A stretch of 64,000 nucleotides of DNA from Calcarisporiella thermophila CBS 279.70 (GCF_041956535.1 NW_027192207.1:276454-340453); one strand, 5' to 3'; counted from the first letter of the stretch, positions 11,614-24,500 are shown. The notes: generated by a model from the sequence alone, not told the origin. Translations and numbers: made by a program.

Positions 11614-14600
11614 TTAGTAGCAATCCAGCCAATTGTCATCCTCTCCTTCGGACTCCTCACCCTGCATATCCATCATTAGAGCCATCATAGATGCTAGTTC
11701 GGTATCTTCCTTGTTTTCTTCCACCGTCACATGAGGATGGTCGATGTCGTCCACCGCCTCCTGGTATAGATGCTCTACCAGAGTCGATTTCTCGAGCCGA
11801 TTCCAATCCACCTCCCTTATCCGGATTCGAAAACTTTGATGGTGCATATCTAGCCATTCGAATGCAGAATCGGCGGGACGTTTCAAGGGGATAGATTGAG
11901 CTGAGCTTTCAGAACACGTAATATTTGACAATAGAGTATCTAGTGAAGGAAGGATATTTTGTAGAGCATGGAGAACTTCGAGCCTCACCATTCTCGCATA
12001 GTCATCCACCTAATTCGCAAAAATATTAGCAAGGGGTGCTAGTCTAACGTAAAGGATCTTCGTGCATTATTACCGCAAATAGGATGAGCTCATCGCACCT
12101 TAGCCTGTAAAACCAAGTTGCAGCCGAGTGCAGTGTTATTTCCTCTCTGTTATTTTCACCGGTTTCGAACCCACTTGTACCGGTTAGGTCAGACTTTGAC
12201 CGCTTTGAATTTTGTCGGTACATTTGTTCTGCATTCAAGCTATAATCCCAAATTGCTCGCAAAAGCTGTGATACGCGCTGCCGAACCTCCCAATCTTGGT
12301 CATCCATTAATTTTCTGAGCAAAGTTTGGCTATATTAGAAGAGCTTAGGTTATTTCTACAATAGCGTATCCATCCTTCCCAGAGGTAAAGCATACTTTAA
12401 AAACTTTTCTTCGTCTTCGAATATCCACTCGACGGTATTCCCCAAGCCTCGGGCAATCATAGAGCTTGCCCATTCTACAGCAGCCCGACGAACGAACGCC
12501 TCTGGGTCGCGTAGACCTTCAACCATTTTATCCCGAAGAGGTTGGGCTGCCAAGTATTCTGGGGCAAGCGGATTTTTGGAAATAATCTGTTTAATATAAA
12601 TTGAGTACTAACTTCATAGAGACTCGAATAATTGCAACACTAACGCATATGGCTTTGATGGCGGACGCTCGTACATACACTCCTGCATCAGTAAGCGCGT
12701 TTACCGTTGCGTCTACTAAGTGAGCATTTAAGGCAAATCGCACTGCGTCATGGCATTCAGACTATTCCATTAGAAATACGAGGGCAATATAAATGGGATG
12801 ATAATAAATACTAACTGTATCCATAGAATGTTACCTCAAAGAGTCTCTCAACAAAACCTACAATAGAGTCCCGTATATCCCACTGGGGATTTTGAAAGCG
12901 CATTTGGAGAGCTATCTCGAAGTCTTTGACCTAATTTTCAATACAAGTTCAGGCCTTACGCCTAGGAATTACGTGCAAAGAATACTAATGATTACCTGTT
13001 CGCAGAATATTTTTGAGAGATTTTCCTGTAACAAAAAATCGCCTAGCACTTCCAATATCAATGTGATGCCCGCGCATTCGATAGATTTATTTTGGAGCAA
13101 CTGTAAAATGAGAGGTACTACCTGAAATATCTGGCTGTTATTAACTTACTTCTGCAGTGAAAGAAAATTGATATTTACCAGTCGAACTTTAATACCCACT
13201 TGTTCGTTGTACACACTTTGGAAGCCAAGATTGAGAAGCCGAATTGCAGGTCGTAAGATGTTCATATCAGATCCTAGTGACTTCTCTTGAAGTACCACGG
13301 ATACCAAATGATGTAAAATTTCGCCTTGTCTATTAGTTACCTAAGAATAACATATTAGTATAGCTAAGCGTAAAGCAAAAAAAAACTTACATATATTAAT
13401 TTTGGAGATTTAAAGGAGACGGTAAGAAATGTTTTTAGAATGGCAGATATAAGCGATTTCTTTTTCAACAAAGGGTAATTGAAATCAGGTGAAAGATGCA
13501 ATACCTAAATAAAAAGTGTGACCAGGGAGATGAACACGTTAGTATCCTTATCCATTGAAATTATACATTCTAACCCCATACATGGCATTTATACAAGCAA
13601 TTGTATAGCTTTTCTCTAATAATTGTACTGGGTATGTCTGAGAGAATAGATTCCATGGTCTGATATCTTGTGTCCTGTATACATGTTCGCAACAGATAGA
13701 GAGACGCAGACATTACTCCGATATTTATATCGTATCCATACTTTGGCGTACGATCAGACAGATGTAGTAGTGATTCGAGAACTCGGACGGCCATTACGGT
13801 GGAATCGAAATCGGCATTTAAGAAGAGCTTACTTATTAGATGATCCAGAGAATAGCAAAAAGCTAGAATATAAAATGGGGTTAACCATTGTACTAGTGGT
13901 TAAATTAAGTATAATTTACCTTCAAGAAATTTCTCCTCTTCCTCTCCATCAAAATCCAAATCATTTTTGTTAGCAATGATGAGCAAAGGATTGGGAGCAT
14001 GCTCCAATATACTAGTGAAGATCTCCAGGGTGCGATTCCTCAAGATCTTATCGGGCTCTAGAAAGTGCTCGTTAAGACTAGCAAGCTACAGGATAGTAAA
14101 CACTATTATTTTAGCTGAGCTTAACATCTTATATTGCATATTTACCAAATGACTTTGATGCAAAAACTCATAAGACCCAGGGGTACGGGAATCCACCAGT
14201 TCCCAGAAAAAATTGAGAGCTGATAACCAGTGCTGATGAGATTGGAGGTTGGCATTCTCGGGCATGATGACTTCTTTTATTTGATGAATAATATCAGCGG
14301 TCCTATTTAATGGCTCTATCCCTGAGTGACTATAGTCCCATTCTCCATGCTTGACCATTGCGACAAGGAGTTTACAGGTTGCCGAGACAACCTTTCAATA
14401 GGAAGAGTTAGTGATATTCTTCGAGTGTCTTAAGGGGATTAAATCCTACTCACATAGGTGCTCTCATCTTCAAAACCTCGCTTGCAAACCGCAGAAAACT
14501 CTTTCGATGTCAAAAGCCTGTAGGTCAGGGTAATATTTAATTATTTGAAAAAAAAAGGAAAGTACAATGGATACGAAAATTTCATACCAATTAAAACCTA

Positions 14601-15054
14601 TCTTGCTACTTGCAATTCCTTCAAGTGCGTCAACACATGAGAAGCGAAGCAGTGCCTCTTTAAAGTGCAGACCCGACAGGATGTAATCAAGAATATCGTG
14701 GTGAACATTAAGGAGCGCATGCAAGAGTTCTTCGTCTTGGCCATCAGTGGACACTAAACGACCCAAGAGCCGAATAGCCACTGAGGATATCCGATAATCC
14801 TGATCCCTATGAATACATTCCTAGCGATATTATAAGAATAATAAGGCCAAGTGTCAATCCAACCATTTGCATACCCTCAATATGCTTAAACCGTCCCATG
14901 CCAAAAACTGGTGCTGAAGAGTTCCTGTCGAGAACTGATTAACAAAACTTAATAAATACGACAACACTTTTTCATGGATTGTGTCGTCCGTAATGCGGTG
15001 GGACATCTGAGGGAGAACCCGCAAGACCTCATGGAACTGCGAATACTCGCTCAT
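11614..15054 (-). CDS. BRAT1: BRAT1-like HEAT-repeat protein
   Basis: Fourteen-exon model: 15054-14875, 14820-14588, 14517-14454, 14391-14146, 14085-13920, 13862-13582, 13504-13391, 13340-13179, 13121-12996, 12930-12835, 12761-12645, 12586-12396, 12329-12074, 12009-11614, giving 875 aa (human BRAT1 is about 820). The protein is an all-helical HEAT-like array. Three repeats match BRAT1 signatures as I recall them: PQWDIRDSIVGF (about residue 538), LRDPEAFVRRAAVEW (about 618) and DDQDWEVRQRV (about 669). The C-terminus is acidic and ends in WLDCY, as animal BRAT1 ends in an acidic stretch plus DCY. In animals BRAT1 binds the INTS9/INTS11 RNA endonuclease with its tail at the INTS11 active site, and it was first described as an ATM activator. 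The same role here is inference. It shares a short divergent promoter with cytochrome c. Confidence 0.78.
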
Positions 15055-15112
15055 TATTACTTGGAATTCACGCGTTGGAACAATCTACACGATCGGTATG
15101 CAAGAAATAAAA

Positions 15113-15151
15113 GTCACAAAAATGGATTCGTGACGTAAACATTTTTGTGAC
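15113..15151. promoter_or_regulatory. 11-bp inverted repeat around a CRE-like site in a divergent promoter
   Basis: GTCACAAAAAT (15113-15123) and its exact reverse complement ATTTTTGTGAC (15141-15151) flank a 17-bp centre containing TGACGTAA, a CRE/ATF-type bZIP core. It lies in the 216 bp between the divergent starts of the BRAT1-like gene (15054, -) and cytochrome c (15271, +), so it could act on both. Confidence 0.5.
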
Positions 15152-15270
15152 GCCCTGAAACTTTAATACAAATATAACCCATGTGTTTTGCTGTTTACAT
15201 TTATCTCTTCTTTTAACGAATTCTTTAATTTCACCCTCCCCACTCTTCAATTACACATTCAATATCAAAA

Positions 15271-15888
15271 ATGGCCGGTGACGCTGGTATGATTTCTACT
15301 CCTACCCCACTCTTCTACTCCACTTTCCTCTCGTTTATAGCAGGCTCTTATTAACTGTGCTGTTCTTTTTTTACGATAGCTATCGGAGCTAAGCTCTTCA
15401 AGACCCGTTGCGCTCAATGTAAGTTGACACTTTCCATCCATGCTTAACCTAACCTGCTGCTAACGGCAACTTGTCGTCCTACCCTTAGGCCACACCGTTG
15501 AGAAGGGTGGTGCCCACAAGGTCGGACCCAACCTTCACGGTATCTTCGGTCGTCAGTCCGGACAAGCTGAGGGCTACAGCTACACTGATGCCAACAAGAA
15601 CGCCGCTGTTCAGTGGAATGAGGACACTTTGATGGAATACCTCATCAACCCCAAGAAGTACATTCCAGGCACCAAGATGGGTATGTGCTTACATTTTCTC
15701 GTATCCTCGAATTTATTGGAGCTAACCCCTCGCTCTTGACTTATTTAGCTTTCGCTGGTTTCAAGAAGGAGGCCGATCGCGCCAATGTTGTAGCTTACCT
15801 CAAAGAGGTACAGTCTTTCATGGATTTTATCTATTGCATTCTCAAGCTAACCTGGTCTTTTTTTCTCTCCACCTAGGCCACTGCCTAA
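15271..15888 (+). CDS. CYC1: cytochrome c
   Basis: Five-exon model: 15271-15286, 15380-15418, 15489-15680, 15749-15807, 15877-15888, encoding 105 aa. It is the soluble electron carrier between complexes III and IV in the mitochondrial intermembrane space. The haem-attachment motif CAQCH is split by the second intron (CAQ plus T|GC, then H). Downstream are [22 protein letters not shown], and the Met ligand in YIPGTKMAFAGFKK, so both haem-iron ligands (His and Met) are present. Length is typical for fungal cytochrome c. The first exon has only 16 nt and the last 12 nt (ATA plus stop), so simple ORF scans miss the gene. The ATG follows a CT-rich leader and reads MAGDAG, a usual start. Expression is probably co-organised with the divergent BRAT1-like gene. 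Confidence 0.96.
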
Positions 15889-16640
15889 ATTTCTATGAAG
15901 AAACCTCTTCATTGTACAATGAAATAGAATATCACATCAATATACTACTTAATTTTTTCTCAAAATACACAATCCCTAGAGATCTAAATGATATTAGAAC
16001 ATCTGTGAAAACTTAGCCGTAATTTTCCGAAGAACACATTAATAAATAGATGAGCCAATGAGATGTATGCTGCACTAGAATATATGTTTGGGATTAAGTC
16101 CTCCGGCTGGCGGACTTTGAAAGCTGTACCACACATAAGCTCCCCTTGTGTTTGAAGTGTTTTTGAAGGGAAACAACTGAGTTGTGCAAGCGGCTTACCA
16201 TCCGCGCATTAAGATTTCGGGAGGCTTGTGCATTGTGGAATCAGAGACGGCGATTCCCAGGCGCCCACGTAGCCCCCACCGCCAACTAGGGCAAGAGGAG
16301 ACAGAAGGTTTGCATAGGCCAAGCGCATCTGGCGATGCTGCTCAAGGGCTTATTGCTGAAGAGAAGCAACACGACTAACGCTTCAAAAAGATTTATTTAC
16401 CACCCCGCCAACGCGGGATCCACGCCGTCCTCACATTATAGAAGGGTATTAATATACGGGCCACGCCTTGGAAACATAGAAATATTCACATTATTACAGA
16501 TTGTACTTTATACACTACACAGGAGGGGGAGGGGGAATTATACAGAAATAAATAACAATGCATACAAGATAGAAACTAGCTAGCCGCTGAACACTAAATG
16601 AACACTATCCCGCATGGCGATGCTTATCGATCAAATTAGC
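15889..16640. other. region between cytochrome c and RhoGEF 3' ends
   Basis: The AT-rich 3' flank of cytochrome c is followed by an abrupt GC-rich block at about 16160-16380 (separate entry), then the 3' flank of the leftward RhoGEF gene. No protein gene was recognised. Confidence 0.5.
16160..16380. other. GC-rich block with hairpins, possible structured RNA
   Basis: This roughly 220-bp block is clearly richer in G+C than both flanks. It contains a perfect 6-bp hairpin GGAATC...GATTCC (16237-16257), GCATC...GATGC (16325-16338) and a TTGCT...AGCAA stem just after. Short ORFs on both strands match nothing I know. I could not fit it to a tRNA, 5S, spliceosomal RNA, SRP RNA or RNase P by their conserved motifs. 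A structured non-coding RNA is one reading. A relic of another gene is the alternative. Confidence 0.3.
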
Positions 16641-18617
16641 TCATATCGATAAAGTCATGAAGCTGGCCATGTTCGCATTGAGCTCCTTCGTGGTGAGGGC
16701 CGGGCGGCCGGTGGTGTGGCGGCGAGAGGTTGGATTTACCAAGATCGGGGGAAACGTAGTCACCGGCGCCGATGCAGTGCGCTCTGAGACTATGGGTGCC
16801 GAGAGCTTTCGCTTTCCAATGGTTTTGCTGATCACCGACGACACGGTCGAGGATGCAACAGAAAACGTGGACGACGACGAAAGCCTCCGGTCTGCCTGAT
16901 TCAGAGCCTGGATGGTTTCAGTGATCCTTAGCAGCCACTCACGCCGTTCGTCCTCACTGTTCGCGCGAACTAGAAGCGGTTTATCGGCATTTGCTGCGCG
17001 AATTTGGAGGCAGTTTGGGTGGCGAAGCTCGACCGTTGCATGCAGCAGATCGATCTGGGCCTAGAGAGTCAATGGATCAGTGAGCGAGAATGCGGATATA
17101 TACGTCCGAATGAAGACAGCACTCACCTTGAATGTGTACGAGTTCTTGTTTCGGAATTTGGCCTCGATGAGCTTGTCGTTGAACAGGAAAAACGCTCTAG
17201 GCTCCACTAGCACGGTGTTGTTCACCCCGATTTTGTTCATGTTCCCCTGCAGGATGAGGCGCCTATGCGGGGCAACTAGGGGTTGCGGGAGGTTGGCTAT
17301 TGACTTCTGAAGCTCCAGTACATGCCGCTGGTTCTCAGCGTCCCGAATTCTGTGAGTAGAGTCATTAATTTAAACCATATTTTTAGAAACTTCTTTATTA
17401 ATGAATCCATACTTCTCATTAAGCTCCTCGGCAATCTGGGCCACCAAACTTGCGCAACTGCTCAGGTTGATAAAGTCTGGGTGGAGCGGATTGGTGAATT
17501 TGAGAAGGGCTTCAAGGAGGAGCTTGTAGCGCGGGATGCGCTGGATCGGCAGAATGAGATAAGACTCCAGGTTCATGTTTTCGAGCAGAGGGTTCTCATG
17601 GCATGCCTGTTTCATGACGATGGAAACTTAGCTTCCAATCCATTCTATATGCAAATAAGTAGAGAGCTTACATCTAAGAATTTTTTGAATTGCGAGTTTG
17701 GCTTCGTAAGTCTCTCAAGGGTAACGACAGCTTGTGGGAAACTAAAATAGAAGAGGTACTGATTAGCTGTTGCCTGGAATGTCGAGGAGGAATAAGTGAG
17801 AGTACTTTTTCAAATACGGAATGTACATTCGGAAAAACGGAATCTATCGCAGAAAAAATGGACCATCTTCATTAGAAAAGCATAGGCGGAGCGAGAAAAC
17901 CCAATCCTTTAACTCACTGTTTTCAAAAGCAAGTCTCCTAGGATCTGCGCGGGACACCAAATACGCTGCCGTTCATTCAAGTCCTCAAGGAATTGTTCAT
18001 GGAGCTGTAGAATTTGGTCAAAATTGGAGAAGATAGCTTGGAAGTCGTCGAGCGTTAGCACGCCTTTAGACTGCCCGAAAAAAGGGGTTGGGGACGGGTT
18101 GGAGAGTTTCTCGAGAAGCGGTTGGTAAAATATGTTACGAAGCTTACGCAGACCCTGCACATAGGCCAGCTCAGAGGAAAATATTTCGCGGACAGCCAGT
18201 TCACGCTTTTGAAAATTGATCTCCTCCTCTTTATAAAGGATAGATAGTATCAAGAACTAAACTTCAGTCTAGCATTGTTCTTTTTGTCTTACCGATGCAT
18301 TGATAGATAGACGATAGGCTATCCTCATCAGAGTAGAGCGTGCAGAGCTCATCAACCAGGGCAAAATGCTCATGGTTCTCTGGAGCATAGGCTTGATGCA
18401 TGCCGAGCTTGCTTGAGTTCTTAAGAAAGGGAGCATTTGGCAGCGGTGTAGAAGATATGGGTGAATCGACTTCATCGTAATATGGTGTGGTGGATGGATA
18501 GAGAGGCAAGTTATGATAGGGATGTGCCAAATAGGAGGAAGAAGAAGACGAGCGAAGCCTCGAGCGAAGCGAAAACGTTGGGGATATACTACGTGTCTCT
18601 AGAATGCTTTCGGCCAT
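16641..18617 (-). CDS. Rho guanine-nucleotide exchange factor (DH-PH)
   Basis: Seven-exon model: 18617-18293, 18228-17918, 17843-17806, 17741-17672, 17606-17413, 17349-17127, 17060-16641, giving 526 aa. The first 110 residues are Ser/Pro-rich and probably disordered. A Dbl-homology domain spans about 115-305, with REIFSSELAYVQGLRKLRNI (CR1), the FPQAVVTLERL segment, SYLILPIQRIPRYKLLLEAL (CR3) and ELNEKIRDAENQ. A PH domain follows (about 310-420), with RRLILQGNMNKIGV, FFLFNDKLIEAKF and EERREWLLRI-like sequence. The tail is basic and Ser/Thr-rich. Such proteins load GTP on Rho/Cdc42 GTPases at the membrane; the exact GTPase is unknown. The start of exon 2 is the least certain junction because the acceptor (TATAAAG) lacks a strong pyrimidine tract. 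The ATG at 18617 is the first in frame. Confidence 0.85.
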
Positions 18618-21529
18618 GGTTTCTTCTCTGATTGCAAAACCGTACAAAGTCTTTTAGACAAGTTGGAGGGGATGGAGATTTGGAATGTAGACGCACTTAT
18701 TAATTTCCAAGTGGAAGGAATAAGTGGGCACAATTTTGAGAACAAAGGAGAAAGAGGGAAGAGCAAAGGGTTTGTAGTGGATTCAGGGAAAGAAAGCAAA
18801 GGAAAAAAGGTGAGAGAGAACACGTCGATCATCCTTTTTAAGATTTTTTGCTTTGGCGGAGGAACCGAGGGAAATGGAAAGGGAAACATGAGAGAATTTC
18901 ATATTCTCCTACACAAAGGTTCATTTAAGATTCATATCATTATGTGAGTTTAAACTTCAGATTATTAGGTGAGCAATAATTTTGTGGGTGAATATTAGAT
19001 AAATAGGCGTGATGATAGGCAAAACAAGGTTGCGGCAAAGGGTGAGTGGATGCAATGGCTATTCCAGGCTCCTATTTTACGTGATCTTCAATCCTTTTAG
19101 ATTAAACGTTTTCCATTACGTCTGCGCATAGACACTTGCTCCTTCTTGATGTGCTGTCAAAAATGACTTAGCGGTGGGAGTGCTGAAGTCGCCCCCCCTC
19201 CCCCCTCTTTAGACTCGCTATCACGAGGCCAGACCTCGCTCTACAAAATTTGGACCCCTCGAAGCAGCTAGAGACCGTTTAGGTCTAGGCCGCTAGGGTC
19301 ATTGTGCAATCCTATGACTCCTCCTCTAGCCGACAGCGCTTCGCTGATGCGGACTAGAGAGGTAGGAAAGTGTCTTTTCTCTCTTTTGGTATACACTATT
19401 AATTGCTCATCTGTATTACTTTATTTTTTACAGTGCACAATTTGATTTATTAATAATTTATCCGGGATTGGGTGTGTATTGATCAAAAAAATTCAGGAAA
19501 TCCAGGAATCAAAAGGATACAGATTGATTAAATTAATCTGAAAGTTACTGGCAGCCTCTCAAGCGTAAATTATAGGGTCAAAATTAACGGAGAATTTCTA
19601 AAAGCTTATACGCAGGCATCATGGCTGATAATTAGGCATGCGCATATACCAACTTCATGCAATACCTCATTGGATCATCCCAGATCGATTGTAGGATATA
19701 TTAGATACTGTATTCAGCTGGGAGTTTGAATTGCACTAAAGAAGAATAATATCAAAAAGTTCATCAAGATGCATCTATTTTTCTAAAAAGAGTGCTCTCG
19801 GAATTGGTATATATGGTAAAAATAAGAACTGGGTCATAGACAATGAAAATAAAATGATCGAGTATCATTCTCGACCATGCTTGTACTGTCAGAGAACTTT
19901 TCACACATTTCTCAAAGTCGTTTGCTATTTGTGCCATGGCTATTAGTATTCGTTCTCCTCTTACAATTTCCAATATAACTCATTGCTTAGACCCCCATGA
20001 ATTGGTCTATAGGACTGCTGCCAATTTCATCTAGATATCCTTTCCATCTCGAACACTTTGATTTAGTCTCCAGCCGCTCAGTCACCATAGTTGTGTATCA
20101 TGGTTGACAGACTGCAAGACTACGCGTATCAAGTGGTGGGCGCGAGACATACCAGCCAAGATGATCAGAAAATGGGGAAACTGAATGGCATCATATCTGC
20201 GAGCATTTAAGACATGGTATACTGTATAATCGGTCTCGCCTAAATGACTCGCTGATATAACTGACAATAGGCAACTTTATGTGTTGTTGTGCGTCAATAT
20301 AACCTCCTGCTTGATGTCCAAGGGGAATATTAGTTCAGGCCGCCACGACTGCACATTGACATCATCCATGGAACTGCTCTATAATGATGACCTTGCCGGT
20401 CGAGGAAAATCAGCTCAACGAATGGTGCTGAGCATATATCCGTGTGCTGTTTACTTATCTATGGAGGGTTCAATAAACCATATGTTTTTTTTTGATGGGC
20501 ACCACAAACGCAGTAAGTGGGTGCTGCTATACCAATGAAGTCCTCTCCAACTAGGACTTTCTTGGTGGTTCGAGCGATCCTACTGCTCCTTCCCACACGA
20601 GTTTAATCGAGAGCATGGGTCATATAGTCGGCAGCGGCTACCGGTGGCAAGAAAATGGATATTTAACCACACTCGACAGAGTGATGTGGTAGTTGCGGTA
20701 TCCCATAACTCAGCAAGTTAACTGCACCCAACGGCATCTTCGCTCATTCGCACAAGCCAGCCCTGCAGTCTTAATTCCGTACTTTAACCTGTATTTCTCT
20801 CGGATTGGTGTCGTGAACTTTCGGCTACTCATTTACTCACAAAAGAACTGGAAACTACAATTGTCTCCCCTATGTCTCAACCTCGTGTCAAAGTTTGTAG
20901 GGACATTAAATGTGTGGAGCGCAAATGGATGGCCCGTGGTCTGTTAGCTCAGGTTGGTTATTCCAATTTCAGTCTGGTCAAGTTCATTTTAGAGAGTGAT
21001 TTTGTATGGGCAGCCGACATTACTGCTATTGCAGTGCTGAGATCCGTAGCAAATGCAGTAACTAGATCGCCAGCCTTCTCAACAAAATTATTCTTTGGAA
21101 AGACTGAGACATTCCGAATATTCTATATACTAGTTTAATGAATATTGCGGAATAGCTAACATTGCAGCTAAATTGAGAGTGACTTATTTCTTTGGTATAA
21201 AGGACGTTTGAATTCTCATCATTGGTAGTTAATTTTGGATGATGCCGGAACGGTTATCTCATTGATATCACAAATATCAGATATCTAACTGATTTCAAGT
21301 AAGGAAAATAAAGTTTTTGATCCGGTTTCTATTTGCAGCCGAATCGAACTTCGTTTTGAAAAACATTGCCCATTGTCTGAGCTTTGTTGCGTTTCTAAAC
21401 TTCGAGAACATCTTTTTCATTAGATTCATCCATCTTTCATCAACATCCGTTTAACCTTATTTTTCGTTTTCTTTTATTTAATTCTGTGTGTGAAGGGGTA
21501 AGAAATACTCGGTAAGGCGGGATCTAATT
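18618..21529. other. long gene-free stretch upstream of myosin V
   Basis: Nearly 3 kb without a convincing gene. It holds possible traces of a retroelement (separate entry, low confidence) and the promoter and leader of the myosin gene after about 21300. A pyrimidine-rich CCCCCCCTCCCCCC run lies at about 19192-19206. Confidence 0.45.
19150..21140 (+). mobile_element. possible decayed Ty1/copia-like remnant
   Basis: Weak signals only. AGCGGTGGGAGTGCTGAAG near 19170-19188 resembles the purine tract and LTR junction of copia elements. At about 20370-20475 a translated segment (YNDDLAGRGKSAQ, then YLSMEGSINHM) resembles the RNase H D-AG-RKS...GG-I-W pattern. At 20920-21090 WMARGLLAQVGY is placed like the next conserved block. 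Stops and frameshifts are everywhere, and no integrase or reverse transcriptase core could be read. Confidence 0.22.
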
Positions 21530-24500
21530 ATGAACGGTTTTTCGCCGCTGGAAGCCTATTCTAAAGGCACCCGGGTGTGGTTTTCTGATGAGCGCGAGGG
21601 CTGGATTAGCGCACAAGTTACCACAAAATCAGTCACTGGAGATCGGCTACGACTCGAGTTCATTGACGAAAATGGAAAGGTGGATTGAAAGAAAAAAATT
21701 CGAATTTCTGGCATGATCTCAATCATCTCATCTGTCTATTCCTAATGCTATAGGAAGTCGTCATTGACACCACATTAGCCAACCTCGAAAAAACACAGTA
21801 CGCTGAGCTTCCTCCACTGCGAAATCCACCCCATCTTGAGACGACAGATGATTTAACCAATCTCAGCTATTTGAACGAGCCAGCAGGTAATGACCGTTAT
21901 TAACATGGAGATGGCGATGTTGTCATCAGGTTTCATTAATGCTCTACATCTTTAGTATTAAATGCTATTCGTACTCGATATGCGCAACGTAATATATATA
22001 CATATTCCGGCATTGTTTTGATTGCGGTCAACCCTTTCCAAAGAGTGAATCTTTACGAATCCGAGATCGTACAAGCTTACTCCGGAAAGAGGCGAGGTGA
22101 GCTCGAGCCGCACTTGTTTGCTATTGCCGAAGATGCATATCGCTGTATGCTTCGAGAGCAGAAGAATCAGACTATCGTCGTTTCTGGCGAGAGGTATAGT
22201 GGATGACGATCTCTTTTGCTTGCAAACTCCCTATTAACCATTCTAAAATGAATAGTGGTGCGGGTAAGACGGTGAGCGCCAAATATATCATGCGTTATTT
22301 CGCCACGGCAGATGACCACGAAAAAACCCTCAAAAGATCTGTTCGAACACTCGATGGTATGTCTGCTGGAACAGGAATGTCTGAGGTCGAAGAGCAGATC
22401 CTAGCAACCAACCCAATCATGGAGGCCTTTGGTAACGCTAAAACAACGCGCAATGATAACAGTTCTCGCTTTGGCAAATACATAGAGGTAGAACGGCTGT
22501 CGGACCTATTTTCATCTTATTGTTCTAATTCAACTCACGTTTATTAGATCCAATTTGATGATGGTGCAAATATCATTGGTGCTAAAATTCGCACCTACCT
22601 TCTTGAACGCTCTCGACTAATTTATCAGCCGGATACCGAGCGAAATTATCATATCTTCTACCAACTCTGCGCAGGCGCACCCACCTCTGAGAAGAAAGCC
22701 TTCGACATCAGGAGCTATGATCAGTTTCACTATCTTCGTCAGGGAGGAGTCGCGACCATTCCCGGTGTCGATGATGCGCAAGAGTTCGAGACAACTCAAA
22801 AGGCCCTCTCGACGGTTGGCATCTCTGTGCAATTACAATGGCAAATCTTTCGCTTGCTTGCTGCTCTTATGCACATCGGCAATATTGAGATCACTGGTCG
22901 CAATGACGCTATGCTTGCAGAGGATCACCCGCACCTCACTATGGCCGCTCAACTCCTAGGGATCAATCAGGCGGAGTTCCGCAAGTGGATCATTCGTAAA
23001 CAGATTACCACTCGGTCAGAGAAGATTGTAAGCAACCTGCAGCCTGCTCAAGCAATAGTGGTGCGAGATTCCGTGGCCAAATATATTTACGCCAATTTGT
23101 TTGAGTGGCTTGTCGGAGTGATCAATGAGAGCCTATCGCATAAAGATGTGTCCAATGTTAACACGTTTATCGGCGTGTTGGATATCTATGGTTTTGAGCA
23201 CTTCAAAAAGAATTCGTTCGAACAATTCTGCATCAACTACGCGAACGAGAAACTACAGCAAGAATTTAATCAGCATGTGTTTAAGTTGGAGCAAGAGGTA
23301 AGCATTAAATATCAAAATACGTCCTATCTATATTTTTAATACGTGCTTATTATGTGACAGGAATATATCCGGGAAAACATTGACTGGACTTTCATCGAGT
23401 TTAGTGACAATCAGCCCTGTATTGAGTTGATCGAGAGCAAGCTCGGTATTTTGTCTCTTCTTGATGAGGTTCGTGTTATTTCTTTTCAGCGCTCATCGCA
23501 ATGCATATTTAAATTCATTCGATATATATCTGCTATAGGAATCACGTCTTCCTTCGGGCTCTGATCAAGGACTTTGTAATAAACTCTTCCAACACTTTGG
23601 CACTCCTCAATACAAGCGCTATTTCCAAAAGCCTCGTTTCGCGAACAATTCTTTCACTATTAGCCATTATGCCCATGATGTCACCTATGATTCCGAAGGC
23701 TTCCTCGAGAAAAATCGTGATACATTGCCCGATGAGCACCTTTCGCTTTTGCAGAACACTGAGTTCGAATTCTTGAAGGAGGTACTCCTCAAGGGTATTG
23801 CTTCACAGCCTGTTGTGGTAAGTTGTCCCCCATAATATTTAAAACCTTTCATTGCACTCATGCAAATATCTATTTTTTCTCCTTAGGAACAAGCCAGCAA
23901 ACGCATGAGTGTTATTGCCAAGAAACCAACTCTTGGCTCAATCTTCAAAGGCTCTCTCATCAGTCTCATGGACACCATCAACTCTACCAATGTGCATTAT
24001 ATTCGCTGCATTAAACCCAATGAAGCAAAGGCACCATGGGCCTTTGAACCCCAAATGGTCCTCTCACAGCTACGAGCATGCGGAGTTCTTGAAACCATTC
24101 GTATCAGTTGCGCAGGTTATCCCTCTCGCTGGACCTTTGAGGAGTTTGCCGATCGATACTACATGCTTGTCCACTCGCAATACTGGACTCAAGATATCCG
24201 TCAGCTCTGTTCTACAATCCTTAATGAAACCATCAAGGATAGCGACCGTTTCCAAATCGGGACCACTAAGATCTTTTTCCGGGCTGGTCAACTTGCTGAG
24301 CTCGAGCGATATCGTACCGACAGGCTACACCTATGTGCCACCGTCATCCAGAAAAATGTTCGTCGCTATCTCTGCCAAACAAAATACCTCCGTATGCGAC
24401 AGGCTGTGGTGCGCCTACAATGTCTTACACGACGGATCATTGCACAAAGGAGAGCCAATACAATGCGGAAAGAACTTGCGGCTATCCGTTTGCAGCGGTT

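Noticed and set aside
16160-16380. RNase P or SRP RNA
   Set aside because: GGCTTA and GGGAGGC words are present, but the other conserved elements and their order are not.
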